64,000 nucleotides of DNA, from the NCBI GenBank assembly GCA_019916065.1, contig CM034242.1, forward strand, positions 14,942,823-15,006,822, in the 5' to 3' direction. A program made the translations under genes and the position numbers. Shown here one piece after another: positions 35,619 to 46,446 of this stretch. The notes under the pieces were generated by a model that made no database searches, had not been told where the DNA came from, and worked only from the letters and a program-made list of their open reading frames with translations. Positions within the stretch are counted from its first letter, which is position 1; every line of letters begins with the position of its first letter. The stretch comes from Vitellaria paradoxa. Taxonomy: Eukaryota; Streptophyta; Magnoliopsida; Ericales; Sapotaceae.

Positions 35619-37690
35619 GGGCAGTGTTTGTTTGTTTGTTTGGACTGGATGAGGAGGGATAACATATCCCTGGACAATCAAGGAGGATTTGTAATCAGTT
35701 TGTGTAGCTAATCTCCTCAAATATTCTATCCGATGTTTAATGGCAGAGAAGATAAAGCTAAGGGATTTGTAATCTCATGTTTGATTGACAAGATATAGTT
35801 GTGGCATTAGAAGCAAAAAGACCAAATTACCCTACCTCACATTCCAAATTTACAAAGACCACACCATTATGCATACCACATTTCCGTTTACAATTTGACA
35901 AAAAGAAGAAAATGAACACTATCAAAAGCTAAGATTTAAAAAAAAAAAAACTAAAAAAAAATTGCTGAAATCTTAATTAATTTCCTATACGTTCTTGGTT
36001 TGTTTTGAGTTTCAGGCATTAGGTCACGGAATGTCAATGTAATTTCTTACTAAGGTTCATGAAGTGGTGAAGCGATTCTTTAAGCTTCTAATGGAAGAGA
36101 AGAGAAAGTGCTCTAGAGTAGGTGGTGAGATTATGGAAGTGACTCTATTGTTTCAGAGAAGCAAGTCCTTGACTAGTCTGATCATCTTTCTCTAAGGATT
36201 CACCCACTGCATCAAAGAAAGCTCAAGCAAGTCCTTAACTGTGTGAGATAATTTGCCCCAAAGGAGAAAAACTCTGCTTCCTTCACAATCTACCATATCA
36301 ATTGAAGAATATCATGAGAGGGCATCGTTCAAAAAAATGGATGAACTTTTGCATGTAACTTAACAAAAATAAATTACAATTGATAAGTCTCCTAGTACTA
36401 CAACTATTTTAGATTAATACTATTCTATTCTGGTGGCTAATAAAAGGAAATTATAAAGATAAGTTCATCTTGATGGACCTCATCTGCAACGAAAGCAACT
36501 CTAGGAATCTCAATCATGGTCCCAACCTTATGAGTCAAGAAAAAAACCCATCTCAAAGAATATTTTATTTACAAAACTATGAATTAAACTGACTTGGTGT
36601 CCTAGTTCTTTCAAAGTTTTTAGGGGGATTGAATACTCAAATCTATTAATGAAAAATATATATTATATATAAATAACTCAAATTTTGAACTTTAATAATG
36701 GCAAGATCAGGTAAGAGATATAAACTCAGATTGCATTTGTTTACAAAGCAAAACTGGCTTCCTATAGGTGTTCCAACGTATTCATGTTGAAGAGGAAAAA
36801 AGAGAGAAAATTTAAGTAGAAAATTCCAAAAATTGTCATAATAAAGAGATGTTAGAATTTTATTTTATTTTCTTCCTGAAGTACCAATTAATTAGCCATA
36901 GAAATAGGTTATGCAAAAGACAGGAGGGACAAGATTCATGCTTGTGATGTTCTAACAAAGGGAACCATTATCTCTAAAAGGACTATAAATCCCTAGTTGC
37001 TCATAGACACAATAGCCTGGAAGATGGCGCGTATCTATATTTCTTTCAACTCCAAATATTTTCTAGAAAAGATCATGAAAAATGTTCCAATGCATATTTT
37101 GACGCCACATTTAATTTTAGCCACTTGGAGCAAAAACTAGAAAGTGAAATAGTAATGAAACAGGTTTACACTTCTAGACAATCATGAAAACAAGAACCAA
37201 ATAGCTGGGCAATTTTTGGAAAATGATGGGTGTAGTAACATCTTCTAAACAATCATGAAAACAATAACCAAATAGCTGGGCAGTTTTTGGAAAATGATGG
37301 GTGCAGTAACATTTTCTTGTTATGAATTCTAACAGTGCGGATATCTATCATACAGGATACTAAAATATAGAAGTATAATACAAAATGGATGAAAGTTCAT
37401 GTAAATCAGCAGAATGTGGCACCAGAATTTTGATCAACATTATAGTTAAGCTTTTCCACAATAACAAAATGAGATAATTTTCACTCACAATTGACAGTAC
37501 CCTACAAAACCCCACATTGTCATCCTGAATTTTCCAATAACAAGGTTAGCACCATAGATAATAACATGAACAATCTATAATATATCTGCAATTTAAAGTA
37601 ATTGTACTGGTGCTCCATCCTCAAAGTCTATTGATGACCTAGCATACAATTAAAAACAACACAAAATACAACAGCAAGCATCCATACAAA
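35619..37690. other. Unassigned region
   Basis: A 71-bp tandem duplication lies at 37171-37241 and 37242-37312 (CTTCTAGACAATCATG / CTTCTAAACAATCATG start). A fragment at 36060-36350 has somewhat protein-like composition on the + strand (EEKRKCSRVGGEIMEVTLLF) but is broken and unrecognised. Otherwise nothing that I can support. Confidence 0.35.
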
Positions 37691-37691
37691 G

Positions 37692-38030
37692 TTAAGACAG
37701 TAATTTAAAACTAAGGAAAAAGGCCATGCATAGTAAAACTCCAATCAAGCATGAGCTTAGATGGAACCAGTCGATCCTTGCAAAATGATGAGAGAGAAGT
37801 GGCAATTCTGTGTATGACGTTGAAGCATGAGTTAGTATGTGCGAATGAGCAGCAAACTGAGAGAAATTCTGCCGGTTCCCATTGATGAATTGTAACAATG
37901 CTTCCTCAGCCACTTCTCGCGATTGAAAATTTTGATATTTCAAGCTTGAATAGCCCAATACTTGTGCACTGCAATCATCCCAAAATGTGCAAATACCGTG
38001 TTCGCAACCAACAAACATAACATAACACTT
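37692..38030 (-). CDS. Viroplasmin-like domain exon (fragment)
   Basis: The - strand from 38030 reads KCYVMFVGCEHGICTFWDDC, then SAQVLGYSSLKYQNFQSREV and AEEALLQFINGN, followed by a less typical tail ending in a hydrophobic stretch and a stop at 37692. The pattern YVxFVGxxxGIxxxWxxCxxQVxGxxxxxYxxFxxxExAEEAL is that of the viroplasmin/RNase H1 N-terminal domain (PF01693), which binds RNA-DNA or double-stranded RNA and is found in plant host proteins as well as elsewhere. A splice acceptor (AAGCAAGTAG) immediately precedes KCYV, so this could be an internal exon. I find no clear partner exons. It may equally be an unprocessed fragment; the host gene is unknown. Confidence 0.55.
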   Translation of the reverse strand, partial: KCYVMFVGCEHGICTFWDDCSAQVLGYSSLKYQNFQSREVAEEALLQFINGNRQNFSQFAAHSHILTHASTSYTELPLLSHHFARIDWFHLSSCLIGVLLCMAFFLSFKLLS

Positions 38031-38329
38031 CTACTTGCTTGAGTTTCTTTGGAGAACACAATTAAGTGTATAAGTCCAAATACATTAAAAAATATTACAT
38101 AAGCAATCACAATTACATTCTACATTGGTTTGGAATACAAATAAAATAACAACATAATTAAACAAGTTCATATCAGTCTCCAATAAAGCAAATTAAACCA
38201 GTACAGGTTAACAGCAGCTAAAGTGGAACAACCAAAGGTGAAGTCCTTGGGCAAAAAGTACAACATCAGTCACGCGAACCCACCAAGCAACATGTACAAC
38301 CACTCAATCTGATCATCCTCTGGTAGGCT

Positions 38330-39296
38330 GAAAAATAGGTCAAGTCGTTGGGCATCCATCACAATTTATGACATTACTCGTAGGCATTTGGTCCTATCAA
38401 GGGTAGCTTCATAAGTTATCCGTTGACCCTCTACTAGCCTCCTTAGTGTCCTGATGGTACTCGATGTGCTAGGTAATGTTTGACGTCGTAGTATTGGTTT
38501 CTATGAAGAATTTGCCAAAAGTATTAGCCATGTCAGCCAATCCCTGAGATATTCTATAGTTCCTACCTCGCTTACACTCGGAACTCGATCGACCCTTCTT
38601 TTGAAGAGTTCCCAATTGCAAACTAGGACGCTTCCATTAGGGTTGCCAAAGGATCACCCTCTAATGGCGGTCCTTCAGTCTTATAATTTCTTTCACATCC
38701 CTCCAAAATGATCGCTACAACTACATCAATGAGCCCTTCCACTAGGTCTCCTATGGCCCTTTCCTGTTCAAAAAGTATACACCAATCTTCATAGTAAGGG
38801 AAAGGCTTGTTGCGTATTTACTTCACATCCAAGTCTCTCTACAATACCAGATTAAACAGCAATTACCCACCCTAATGTAGAAATAGTTAAAACAATTAAT
38901 TCACATAGAAATAGTTATAATAGCTATAACCCACCCTAACATAGTTCTCCCAAACTTCATCACTATCTACCTCAATCATTTTCTTGGTGTCATTATATCC
39001 AAATCCATTTGTCCTTAGCATGGTGACAAGTGTATTATATTGTTTGTTCCACAGCTTTAACTTCGACTTGATGTGAAGGGATGCCATAAGTTTATCCCTG
39101 GAAAGGCTTGCACAATGTACTTCTCTAACTCTCCTAAAAACCCATGCCTAAACTGTCCATTATCTTACCGCCATTGGAGAGTAAGGAGTTCCTTCATCAC
39201 CCCAATTAGGTATTCTTCCTTTCTTTTTAAACCAGACTCTCCTTGACTTTGAGGTGCCAACTTTGATCTTTCCATTCAAACTTCCAGTATTAACCA
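38330..39296 (-). pseudogene. Myb/SANT-like ORF of the PIF/Harbinger element
   Basis: Visible blocks in order on the - strand: KSRRVWFKKKGRIPNWG-like (about 39250), then HIKSKLKLWNKQYNTLVTML and GYNDTKKMIEVDSDEVWENY (39087-38930), then FPYYEDWCILF near 38795-38760 and, after further breaks, ADMANTFGKFF near 38540-38505. These match the DNA-binding accessory protein that accompanies the transposase of plant PIF/Pong elements and the related host 'Myb/SANT-like' proteins. Frameshifts and stops separate the blocks. Confidence 0.75.
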
Positions 39297-39599
39297 TACC
39301 TATTTAATATGTAAGAGAATTAACAAATTTCAAATGCAATGATATGAATAGTAGGAGTCAACTGTAACTTATTAATACCCAAAACTGCTTCCAAATGTGA
39401 ATGGATTTATACATGTTGCCCGTGCATAAGTTTATCAAATTTAATAACATATTGGATAAATGGTCCCTGTTCACAGTTAACGTCTTCTGATTATAATATA
39501 CATATTTGACTAATTATATCACAAAATCTTTCCCAGGATGCCTAACTCTGCCCTCTATTAGCTAACCACTCACAGTACATTTGTGTAACTAAAGTGCTC

Positions 39600-40740
39600 G
39601 CCAATCAGTCCATTGATTGGGCACCTCAACTGTGGTGATATATTCGTCCCCTAAATCTGTTTGGGCTTGCATTGCATCAAATTCGGCTCTATAGGGTTAA
39701 TGGTCATAGATTATCTAATAAGATTATGGAACAGGCAACAGGCAGTAATGATTCACCTTGGGTCAAATGGGAAAAAAATAAAGGGTTCCTAAGTATCGCC
39801 TGTCTCATTTTAAGTAACTCAAAACATCGTTCAATCACATTGCGAGGTACGGACTACTTCATATTAAAAAATTTCTTAGGACTCGTCAGGGCACCACCTT
39901 CTCACCATAGGGACAAATGATAACGTTGGCCTCGATACATTGCTAAGAACCCTACCATTCGGTATATCCTACGTCAACTAAGCAGTAATAACCTGATAAA
40001 TTGATACCTAATACTTTAGCCCAATGTGTTCAGACAAATTTACATTAAATTAAATTAATTAGATGTATATATGCGTACTAGTGGGCATTCTAAGTCCATT
40101 TGCTTTAGTGACAGCAGCTCTAAGTACTTTAGAATCAGCAGCAAACCCCACCCCCAGTAAGATGTATATAAACTGCATATTCAGAGAACATATCCCAAGC
40201 ACATTGGTTGCTATATCTCCTTTTCGTGTCCCATATTTAGGCTGATCTACAGTTCTAACATGAACTTTAATATAGGTCTTATCTAATGCCCCCAAGCAAT
40301 TCTAACAGAACATAAAGTTGTTATATAGTATAAGACAATCAAATTAAGGTGACAATTGACAATATTACACTAGTTATCCAGCATTATTATACCTAAACCA
40401 TTATCATCTATCATCTGTTGAATTCGTATTAATTGGATCCGGTGACTTAAGCAAGACTGCTTGAAGCCTTAGCACCCCATTTAGAACCTCATTAAAATAT
40501 TTACTAACAGTTTGACCTAAACGTCTAAAATCAAATTTGACCTTTTTATTTTTCAAGTGGTGGGAGATAGCATATAAAAGTATAGCAACTTTCTCCTCTA
40601 ATGAGACATACTTGGATTAGGACACTAATATTTTGTAAACACAAGCATAATTGAAAAAACGTACGTCTATCCATGCGCAATTGATTAATGCATTTTCAGT
40701 CACTATCTCGCACCAACCTATTGATGTGCTCAATTTGTTC
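39600..40740 (-). pseudogene. PIF/Harbinger transposase remnant
   Basis: From the N-terminal side: RMDRRTFFNYACVY and VSLEEKVAILLYAISHHLKN (about 40690-40550), then GALDKTYIKVHV and YGTRKGDIATNVLGICSLNM (40295-40160), then YYCLVDVGYT (about 39990-39965), FFNMKYSVPRNVIERCFELL (about 39870-39815). The three acidic residues of the DDE catalytic triad can be seen: Asp of GALD, Asp of VDVGYT and Glu of VIERCF. Stops and shifts between blocks show that it is dead. Confidence 0.85.
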
Positions 40741-41040
40741 TAGATACGGATTTGGTCCCCATATCAAAGAGCCTCTTACATAACGATGCCCTAATGCAGT
40801 ATGGATGAAAATCATAAATATACCACATGTTTGCAAGATAGAAGATACAAATACTTGAATGCTTATGTAAGCGTCAATATTCCCCATACTATCGTTCATA
40901 CAATTGTTATTATCCATGTAGACATATGAAACTTGTTTAGACCATATAAGTAGATGGTGTTTGGCAAGAAAGAACATTAAACTGAACATAGATAATACAT
41001 GTTCTTGAAGCAGAACTATATTAAATGACAAGTATCTCAA

Positions 41041-42363
41041 TCCAAAAATTGAATATGCTTAGAAAGCTATTAACTAGGTCCTAAACATTCCAAAGATAAA
41101 AGTACACATCGTAAATATCTAAATAAGAGATGTATTAGACTCACATAGAATACAATTGTTATTAGCATCACTGAAAATTGTCTTTATCAGGTTTAATGTA
41201 AGAAATTGAAGAGTTCATGTAAACTTTCACATGATTGATTGTATTTGAGATATTCAAGTTTGCACTATATTGAAGTAGATTTTATCGCTTTAATCAGAAA
41301 ATGCACAGTGCATTATTTGCATAGGTGCATATGTTCTTATTTTATTTCATTCTTTTGAACATTTAAATTGATTTCATTAAATGCTTTTCTTTCTCTCATA
41401 ATTGTTTCTCATTCTTGTTGTATTTAACACTTCTCTAAGTTTAACAAATGCAATCAAGTTTGTGGCTTGCGACATCATTGCTACATCATTGCCACTAGGA
41501 AGCAATGATTCTACTTTACAAAATTCTGCAGATATAGTAGATGGTAGGATGAATTTTTTTAAGTGCATGTCATTTCTTTGTCTGGAATATGTCTGAGGAA
41601 TGGATTCATGAGATCTCAGCAATGGATTGCACATTTTTAAATATATGTTACAATGGACTGCACATTTTAACTTGAAAATTTTCCTAAGATCAGAGCCATG
41701 GATATGAAATGCCTAAGATCTCAGCAATCATGAACACAATTATGTTGATCAAATAACAATCAAGAAGCATAGAAATGGATTTGGACATGGATATCACAAG
41801 TTGTGGATAAGCTAACAAGACAATTTAAAAAAAGAAAAATCAAGGTACAACTAGGTGGGGAAGATGAAATTTATAATTTTATATCACTCACATTAAAAGA
41901 AGTATTTATTTATTTAATACTATAAATAAGTCTATGTTTTTTATATTTATTTTAGAAAATTCTATTCAAGCCACAAATTGGAAGTTTGATTCTTAAAATT
42001 CCTAAAATTAATAACAAAGATTAAAGGAGAAATGATTAATAAATATAAATGTTTATTAAATTTATTGGTTCACAGGAGTTAAGGTCATCTAAATGTTGGT
42101 TCGGTTCTGAGCACCATTTCAAGAACATGGATATAAGTTGAAAGTTAAGGTTTGGAACCCAAAATGCCCATTAAAAAATAAATAAATAAATAAAATTGAA
42201 TACAAGTTTGTTGAAAATCAACTTTTTATGGTTTTATACTTGACATAAAATACCCAACACTTGTAGTTTCTTTCAAACTTCTAATGTTAAACCTTAAAGT
42301 ATATATGAAACAAAATATTTTGGTTTCTCCTTAATTCAATGTACAAATAAATTAAAAAGCTAA
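41041..42363. other. Unassigned AT-rich DNA
   Basis: Short open stretches at 41377-41634 on both strands have no recognisable motif. No repeats with clear ends. Nothing further that I can support. Confidence 0.35.
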
Positions 42364-42902
42364 AAAGAAATAAAATGATCTAGCCAATTCTAACAAGGAA
42401 TCAAAGAAACCGTGGATCATATTTTCTTCAAGTGCACACTTGCGGCTGAGTTGAGATCCATCATTCTAAGGAAATGCTCTATTGTCAAACCAACACAACC
42501 TTGGAGAAGGGAAGTTGCTTGGGCCATGGGCAAATTTAGTGGGAAGCAACCCTGCTGTGTGCTCTACAAGCTTGCTTGGGCCGGTTTGGTTTATCACATT
42601 TGGGAAGAAAGGAACAAGAGAATCTTCAAGGGTCAATCTACACCTATGGCAGCCATTGTTCATGTTATCCAAAATGAAGTTAGAAGAAAGTTATCCCAAT
42701 CTCATGTCATGTTGGCTAATGTAAATTCTACTTTGCTTAATAGTTGGGGAATCCACTAGTTGTCATGTAATTGCACTACGGGGGAATGCCCCCAAGACAT
42801 TGTACATAATTTCCCGTTAATCCAAAATACGCTTACTTACCAAAAAAAAAAAAAAAAGGAATCAAAGAAATAAATTGATCTAGCCAATTCCAATAGGGAA
42901 TC
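42364..42902. repeat. 39-bp tandem repeat split by a LINE
   Basis: Unit 1 (42364-42402) AAAGAAATAAAATGATCTAG... and unit 2 (42864-42902) AAAGAAATAAATTGATCTAG... are the same length and nearly identical; a more diverged third unit follows (AAAGCAATAAAGCAATC, 42903 on). The LINE at 42410-42857 inserted at the junction of units 1 and 2. Confidence 0.75.
42397..42870 (+). mobile_element. 5'-truncated L1-type LINE with 13-bp TSD
   Basis: The + strand encodes the C-terminal zinc-binding region of a plant LINE reverse transcriptase: VDHIFFKCTLAAELRSIIL, then WRREVAWAMG, LAWAGLVYHIWEERNKRIF and the tail to a stop at 42759. The 3' end is a run of A (42842-42857). GGAATCAAAGAAA occurs before (42397-42409) and after (42858-42870) the element. 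The insertion is severely 5'-truncated (about 450 bp kept), as is common for LINEs. The short frame is intact up to its stop, which suggests it is not very old. Confidence 0.85.
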
Positions 42903-43379
42903 AAAGCAATAAAGCAATCTGCACAAATGATAAGGGAATTGAAAGATCTCCTTAAACAGTGTAAAAGAAAACAAAGAACAAAAAAAGGTAGTAAATATCT
43001 AAATAATGATGCCGAGTGAATAAGTAACACAAAATCTCACTATCATCTTTATGAAGATAAAAACAACATGATTTACTCAAGACCAACTAAAACAGAATAG
43101 ATTTGAAGCATACCTAGAAACTAGAGTGTTCAAACAAGCGATCTGATCCCACTTTTGAGCCCAGATCATACAAAATCGAAGATATCCTTTTTTTTAACCC
43201 AGACCAACGAAACATCAATGCAAAATAAAATAAAACATAAATCGATAAATTAGAACCCAAAACCAAAGAGAGTTCCTGAGAATAAAAGAAAGAATTGAAG
43301 AAACTGCTATCAAGAAAAAATTGGTTGCCCAAATCAAACATAACTGAAGAAAGAACAATTACAAGTTACATTACTTCAA
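42903..43379. other. Unassigned, possible intron or leader of a - strand transcript
   Basis: Read on the - strand this is T-rich with TTTGATTTGGGC and TTCTTTCTTTTATTCTCAGG, which resembles a plant leader intron. No coding sequence recognised. Confidence 0.25.
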
Positions 43380-43810
43380 TGCCTTAGGACTCTGCCCAGC
43401 GAAGGTTCATTTTTGGTTTGTATAAATAGATTAAATCTTGGTAGGTAGGAGGATTAAAGATGAGTCTACTCGGCGAATATATTTTCTGATGAAAACAGAT
43501 ATTTTTGACACTGATAGGACAACCCTGCTAATGGGAGAAGACGATTTAGTCTGAGATGCAGTAAGAAGTGTATGGAGAAACAACATAAAAGAGACGTTGA
43601 GCTTTGTCAGACAATCACGTGTTGAGGGCAAAATTGTAATTTGCCTCATTATCCAAGCTCCACCATCATACAATCCCACAAACCCCCTCGAATTTGGTAT
43701 CCTGCAAAACCGTGGATGTACCCTCCTCTGCTTCCTTTTGCAAATCAACACCACCTTTGTGGGCCCCACGGATATACAGTCCTCATTCGGTGTCTTCATC
43801 CAACAAACAA
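43380..43810 (-). promoter_or_regulatory. Possible promoter or 5' end of an unknown gene
   Basis: This stretch has higher GC than its surroundings. It carries the palindrome GTGGGCCCCAC (43758-43768), a match to TCP factor sites, and a CACGTG E/G-box-like hexamer (43615-43620). A TATAAATAG on the + strand at 43419 leaves the direction open. No coding sequence follows convincingly on either side. Confidence 0.3.
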
Positions 43811-45043
43811 ACATACAGCCTTGGATAATTATATCATAGGCAATACTATAATAAAATATAAAATTGAAAGGGGAGTCTATAGTGTATTACAAGATTTTGT
43901 GGGGAGGATAAGAATAGATAAATTAAATATGGGTCTTCTTCTAATATGAATATCACACTTTGATTAGACAACTATACTCTTAACTACAAAACTCTTCTTA
44001 TAGTAAACTAGCACTACAAACCTTTGTATTCGTAAAATTGTTGGTGTATCACGCTAAAATAATTTTTTACTATATTACATTATTTAGATACAACTTTTTG
44101 ATTGAATAACATTTTCTTGTATCATTTTATGAGTAATTACATTACCCTATCCTAAATATTAACTAATAATGAAAACTTCTCTTAACCATTTAAAACTTAT
44201 AAACACCTCCCTTAATTATTAATGTTGTGAATAGTTGCCCTCTTTAGTCAATTTCCCATCTAATGAGGTTAAAAAAAAAATACATGAAAAGAAAATTTTA
44301 TCCTTTCTATGATTTAGTAAAAAATTACAAGAACCTCCCCTAATCATTAAAATATTACAAAGACCTCTCTTACCAATTAAAAATTAATGGACCTCGCCTA
44401 GTTATTTAAAAATCATGGAGAACTCCCTAATTTTAAAATATATATTTACTTACTTTTCTATTAAAATTATCATTTTGATTATAGTTAACTAGATAATTTT
44501 AATTTCAATTTGATACCTAACTTGAATCGTTTCACACTTTATCAAATAAGAATTATAGTTAATTCATGAGAAACGATTTATGATGATCTTCAACCACAAA
44601 ATCAATCAATAATTATACCACAATAAATCTTTAAATTTGAACATTTGATTTTGTCAAATGATATGGATACCATGGCAAACAAATTTATTTTACCAGATTT
44701 GTTGAGAAAAGATTGGCTTGTGTTGTTAATTTCTTAAATTCATTTTATCTAATTTTTTACTCATCTCATTTAAGCAATAACAATATGAACTAACCCCTTT
44801 TTTTTTATATATAAATTTCGTAAAAAATTGCTCGCCTGAAATATTAATACACCGGCAGATAGTTATTTATATTGGAATATAATCTTTGATGTCTGAAATT
44901 ACTTTTGTTTGTCAAAGATCAAGAGCAACTTCTGAAGAGATTGAAAAAATCCAGAAGTGTTTGTATAATTTGATGAAATTAATTGTTCAAACATTTATAT
45001 TTAATTAGTTAATAATTAATTTTACAATAAAATTATTGATTTT
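43811..45043. other. AT-rich spacer
   Basis: Repeated ACCTCCCTTAATTATTAA / ACCTCCCCTAATCATTAA motifs at 44206-44420 suggest a degraded tandem repeat. No gene seen. Confidence 0.4.
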
Positions 45044-45279
45044 AAGAATTAACCGTGATTACTTTTGCATAAACCAAAGAATGGTTAACAATGAATTCAA
45101 ACACTTGTATTGCACCGTTGCACGTAAAGAGTACCTTTATAATGATAAAAAGTGAGATAAAAAGAATTAATCGTGATTACTTTTGCATAAACCAAAGAAT
45201 GGTTAATAATGAATTCAAACACTTGTATTGCATCGTTGTACGTAAAGAGTACCTTTATAGTGATAAAAAGTGAGATTAA
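45044..45279. repeat. 118-bp tandem duplication
   Basis: 45044-45161 and 45162-45279 both begin AAGAATTAA(C/T)CGTGATTAC and end near GATAAAAAGTGAGAT, differing at a handful of positions. The second copy runs directly into a GTGAGATAA MITE copy (45279-45406, AAGTTGTGAGTTCGTAATTC). Confidence 0.8.
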
Positions 45280-45414
45280 ATAAAATAAAGTGAGATAAGT
45301 TGTGAGTTCGTAATTCGTATAATAAAATAAAAAGTAAATAAATTTAGAGTTTTTTAGTATTTTTTACTATTTTTCAGAATTTTTTTGTCAGTCCAAACAA
45401 AGCCAAACTTTTAT

Positions 45415-45739
45415 TAAAATAATGGTTCATTTTTCTATTTTCTGTTTTTATTTTTTATTTTCTATTTTAAACTTATTTTTATTTTGTACTTTTGAAAATA
45501 AGAAAAATAATCTAAAACTCATTTGGTTACTTGTATTTTTAAATTTTATTTTTGCAAACAGAAAATAAATTTACACATAAAATAAAAAATGTCAAATACT
45601 CATTTTGAGAGTTTTTAACCAAAAAAATAAGAAAAATCTCAAAATAAAAAAAATAAAGTATTTTTTATTTTCTCGTTTTAAGATTTTTAACATATTAAAT
45701 ATAAACAAAAAATAAAAAAATAAATCAAATGTCTCCTAA
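45415..45739. mobile_element. Tourist-like MITE, diverged copy
   Basis: About 320 bp homologous along its length, same orientation, to 57865-58190 (TTTCTATTTTCTGTTTTTATT, TTTGGTTACTTGTATTTTTAAA, AAATTTACACATAAAATAAAAA, AACCAAAAAAATAAG). It ends AAATGTCTCC followed by TAA. The left end is degraded. Confidence 0.6.
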
Positions 45740-45915
45740 TATTTTAAAATAAAAAAGCTCTTCGAATTTTTTTTTAAATAGTTAAGTGGATTTCTGTTAT
45801 TTATAATTAGCGAGAAGGATACATGTAATTTTTATTAAAATATGTAGAAAGTGAAATTATCTTTTCGGTTCATCTTTTAATGGCAGATTTGTAATTATGG
45901 AAGGTTGCTGTAATG

Positions 45916-45923
45916 TATAAAAT
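45916..45923 (+). promoter_or_regulatory. Putative TATA box of an unidentified + strand gene
   Basis: TATAAAAT lies about 250 bp before a CT-repeat leader and a CpG-rich exon-like stretch. Confidence 0.45.
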
Positions 45924-45949
45924 GATCAAGGGGGGTCCCTGTGTCAGTG

Positions 45950-46163
45950 GAAGGTGAGTATAATTTTACCCTCGTAAGAATGCAGTGAATTGCTAGCACT
46001 GCACAGGAAACTGGAAAATTGCTGACGCAGTATTGCTCTGAACAGGCGCTGCAGTTGTTTGGATGGATAACTGAGAGCCAAAGTTGCTGATACGTCATGC
46101 TTTTTGAACTTCGCAGAAATTTCGAACTTCAAAGCCCTCAAGTCGATATTGTTGCTATCTTCC

Positions 46164-46211
<48 letters not shown>

Positions 46212-46446
46212 GGATCATTGATCTCAATGATCTGGCATCGCAAGCACACAAAAAGGAAAGATACACCGCAAAAAATGACGAGCGAAGAAACAATCGAAGC
46301 AGAGACATCGAAGCAGCGTCGCGGAGCAGAGACGCCGTCGAGTCGTGGCGGAAGCAGCAGCGCGCTGTCCAATGCGTGCCCTGTCAACTAACTGACGCTC
46401 TCCGCCTCCACTTCCCCCGTCGTTCCTCTATCCTTCCATCGTAAGG
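45950..46446 (+). other. Possible first exon or leader of an unidentified gene
   Basis: A (CT)n run at about 46165-46208 is followed by a GC- and CpG-rich stretch (46225-46440) that stands out from the AT-rich surroundings, then candidate donors GTAAGG (46442) and GTACGT (46447). CT-rich leaders, TATA box upstream and CpG retention are typical of the 5' end of an expressed plant gene on the + strand. A short frame starts at ATG 46275 (MTSEETIEAETSKQRRGAET..., 38 codons) and stops at 46391; it could be an upstream ORF or a microprotein. No downstream exon with a known domain was found, so the product is unknown. Confidence 0.45.

Larger units (their letters stand above)
38250..41040 (-). mobile_element. 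Decayed PIF/Harbinger DNA transposon
   Basis: Both signature ORFs of this superfamily are on the - strand: a DDE transposase (about 40740-39600) and downstream a Myb/SANT-like protein (about 39296-38330). Both are broken by stops and frameshifts. Terminal inverted repeats and the expected 3-bp duplication were not found, so the limits are approximate. Tourist-like MITEs such as 57865-58190 are normally mobilised by this superfamily. Confidence 0.8.

Noticed and set aside
36060..36350. Degraded coding fragment on the + strand
   Set aside because: Several stops and no recognisable motif; kept only as a remark in the region entry.
43431..43949. Open frames of 80-127 codons on both strands
   Set aside because: They overlap on opposite strands over a promoter-like stretch; none has a recognisable domain.
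45944..46387. 147-codon - strand open frame with an Arg-Glu repeat
   Set aside because: The repeat is only the translation of the CT microsatellite; CT-rich leaders indicate the + strand as sense.
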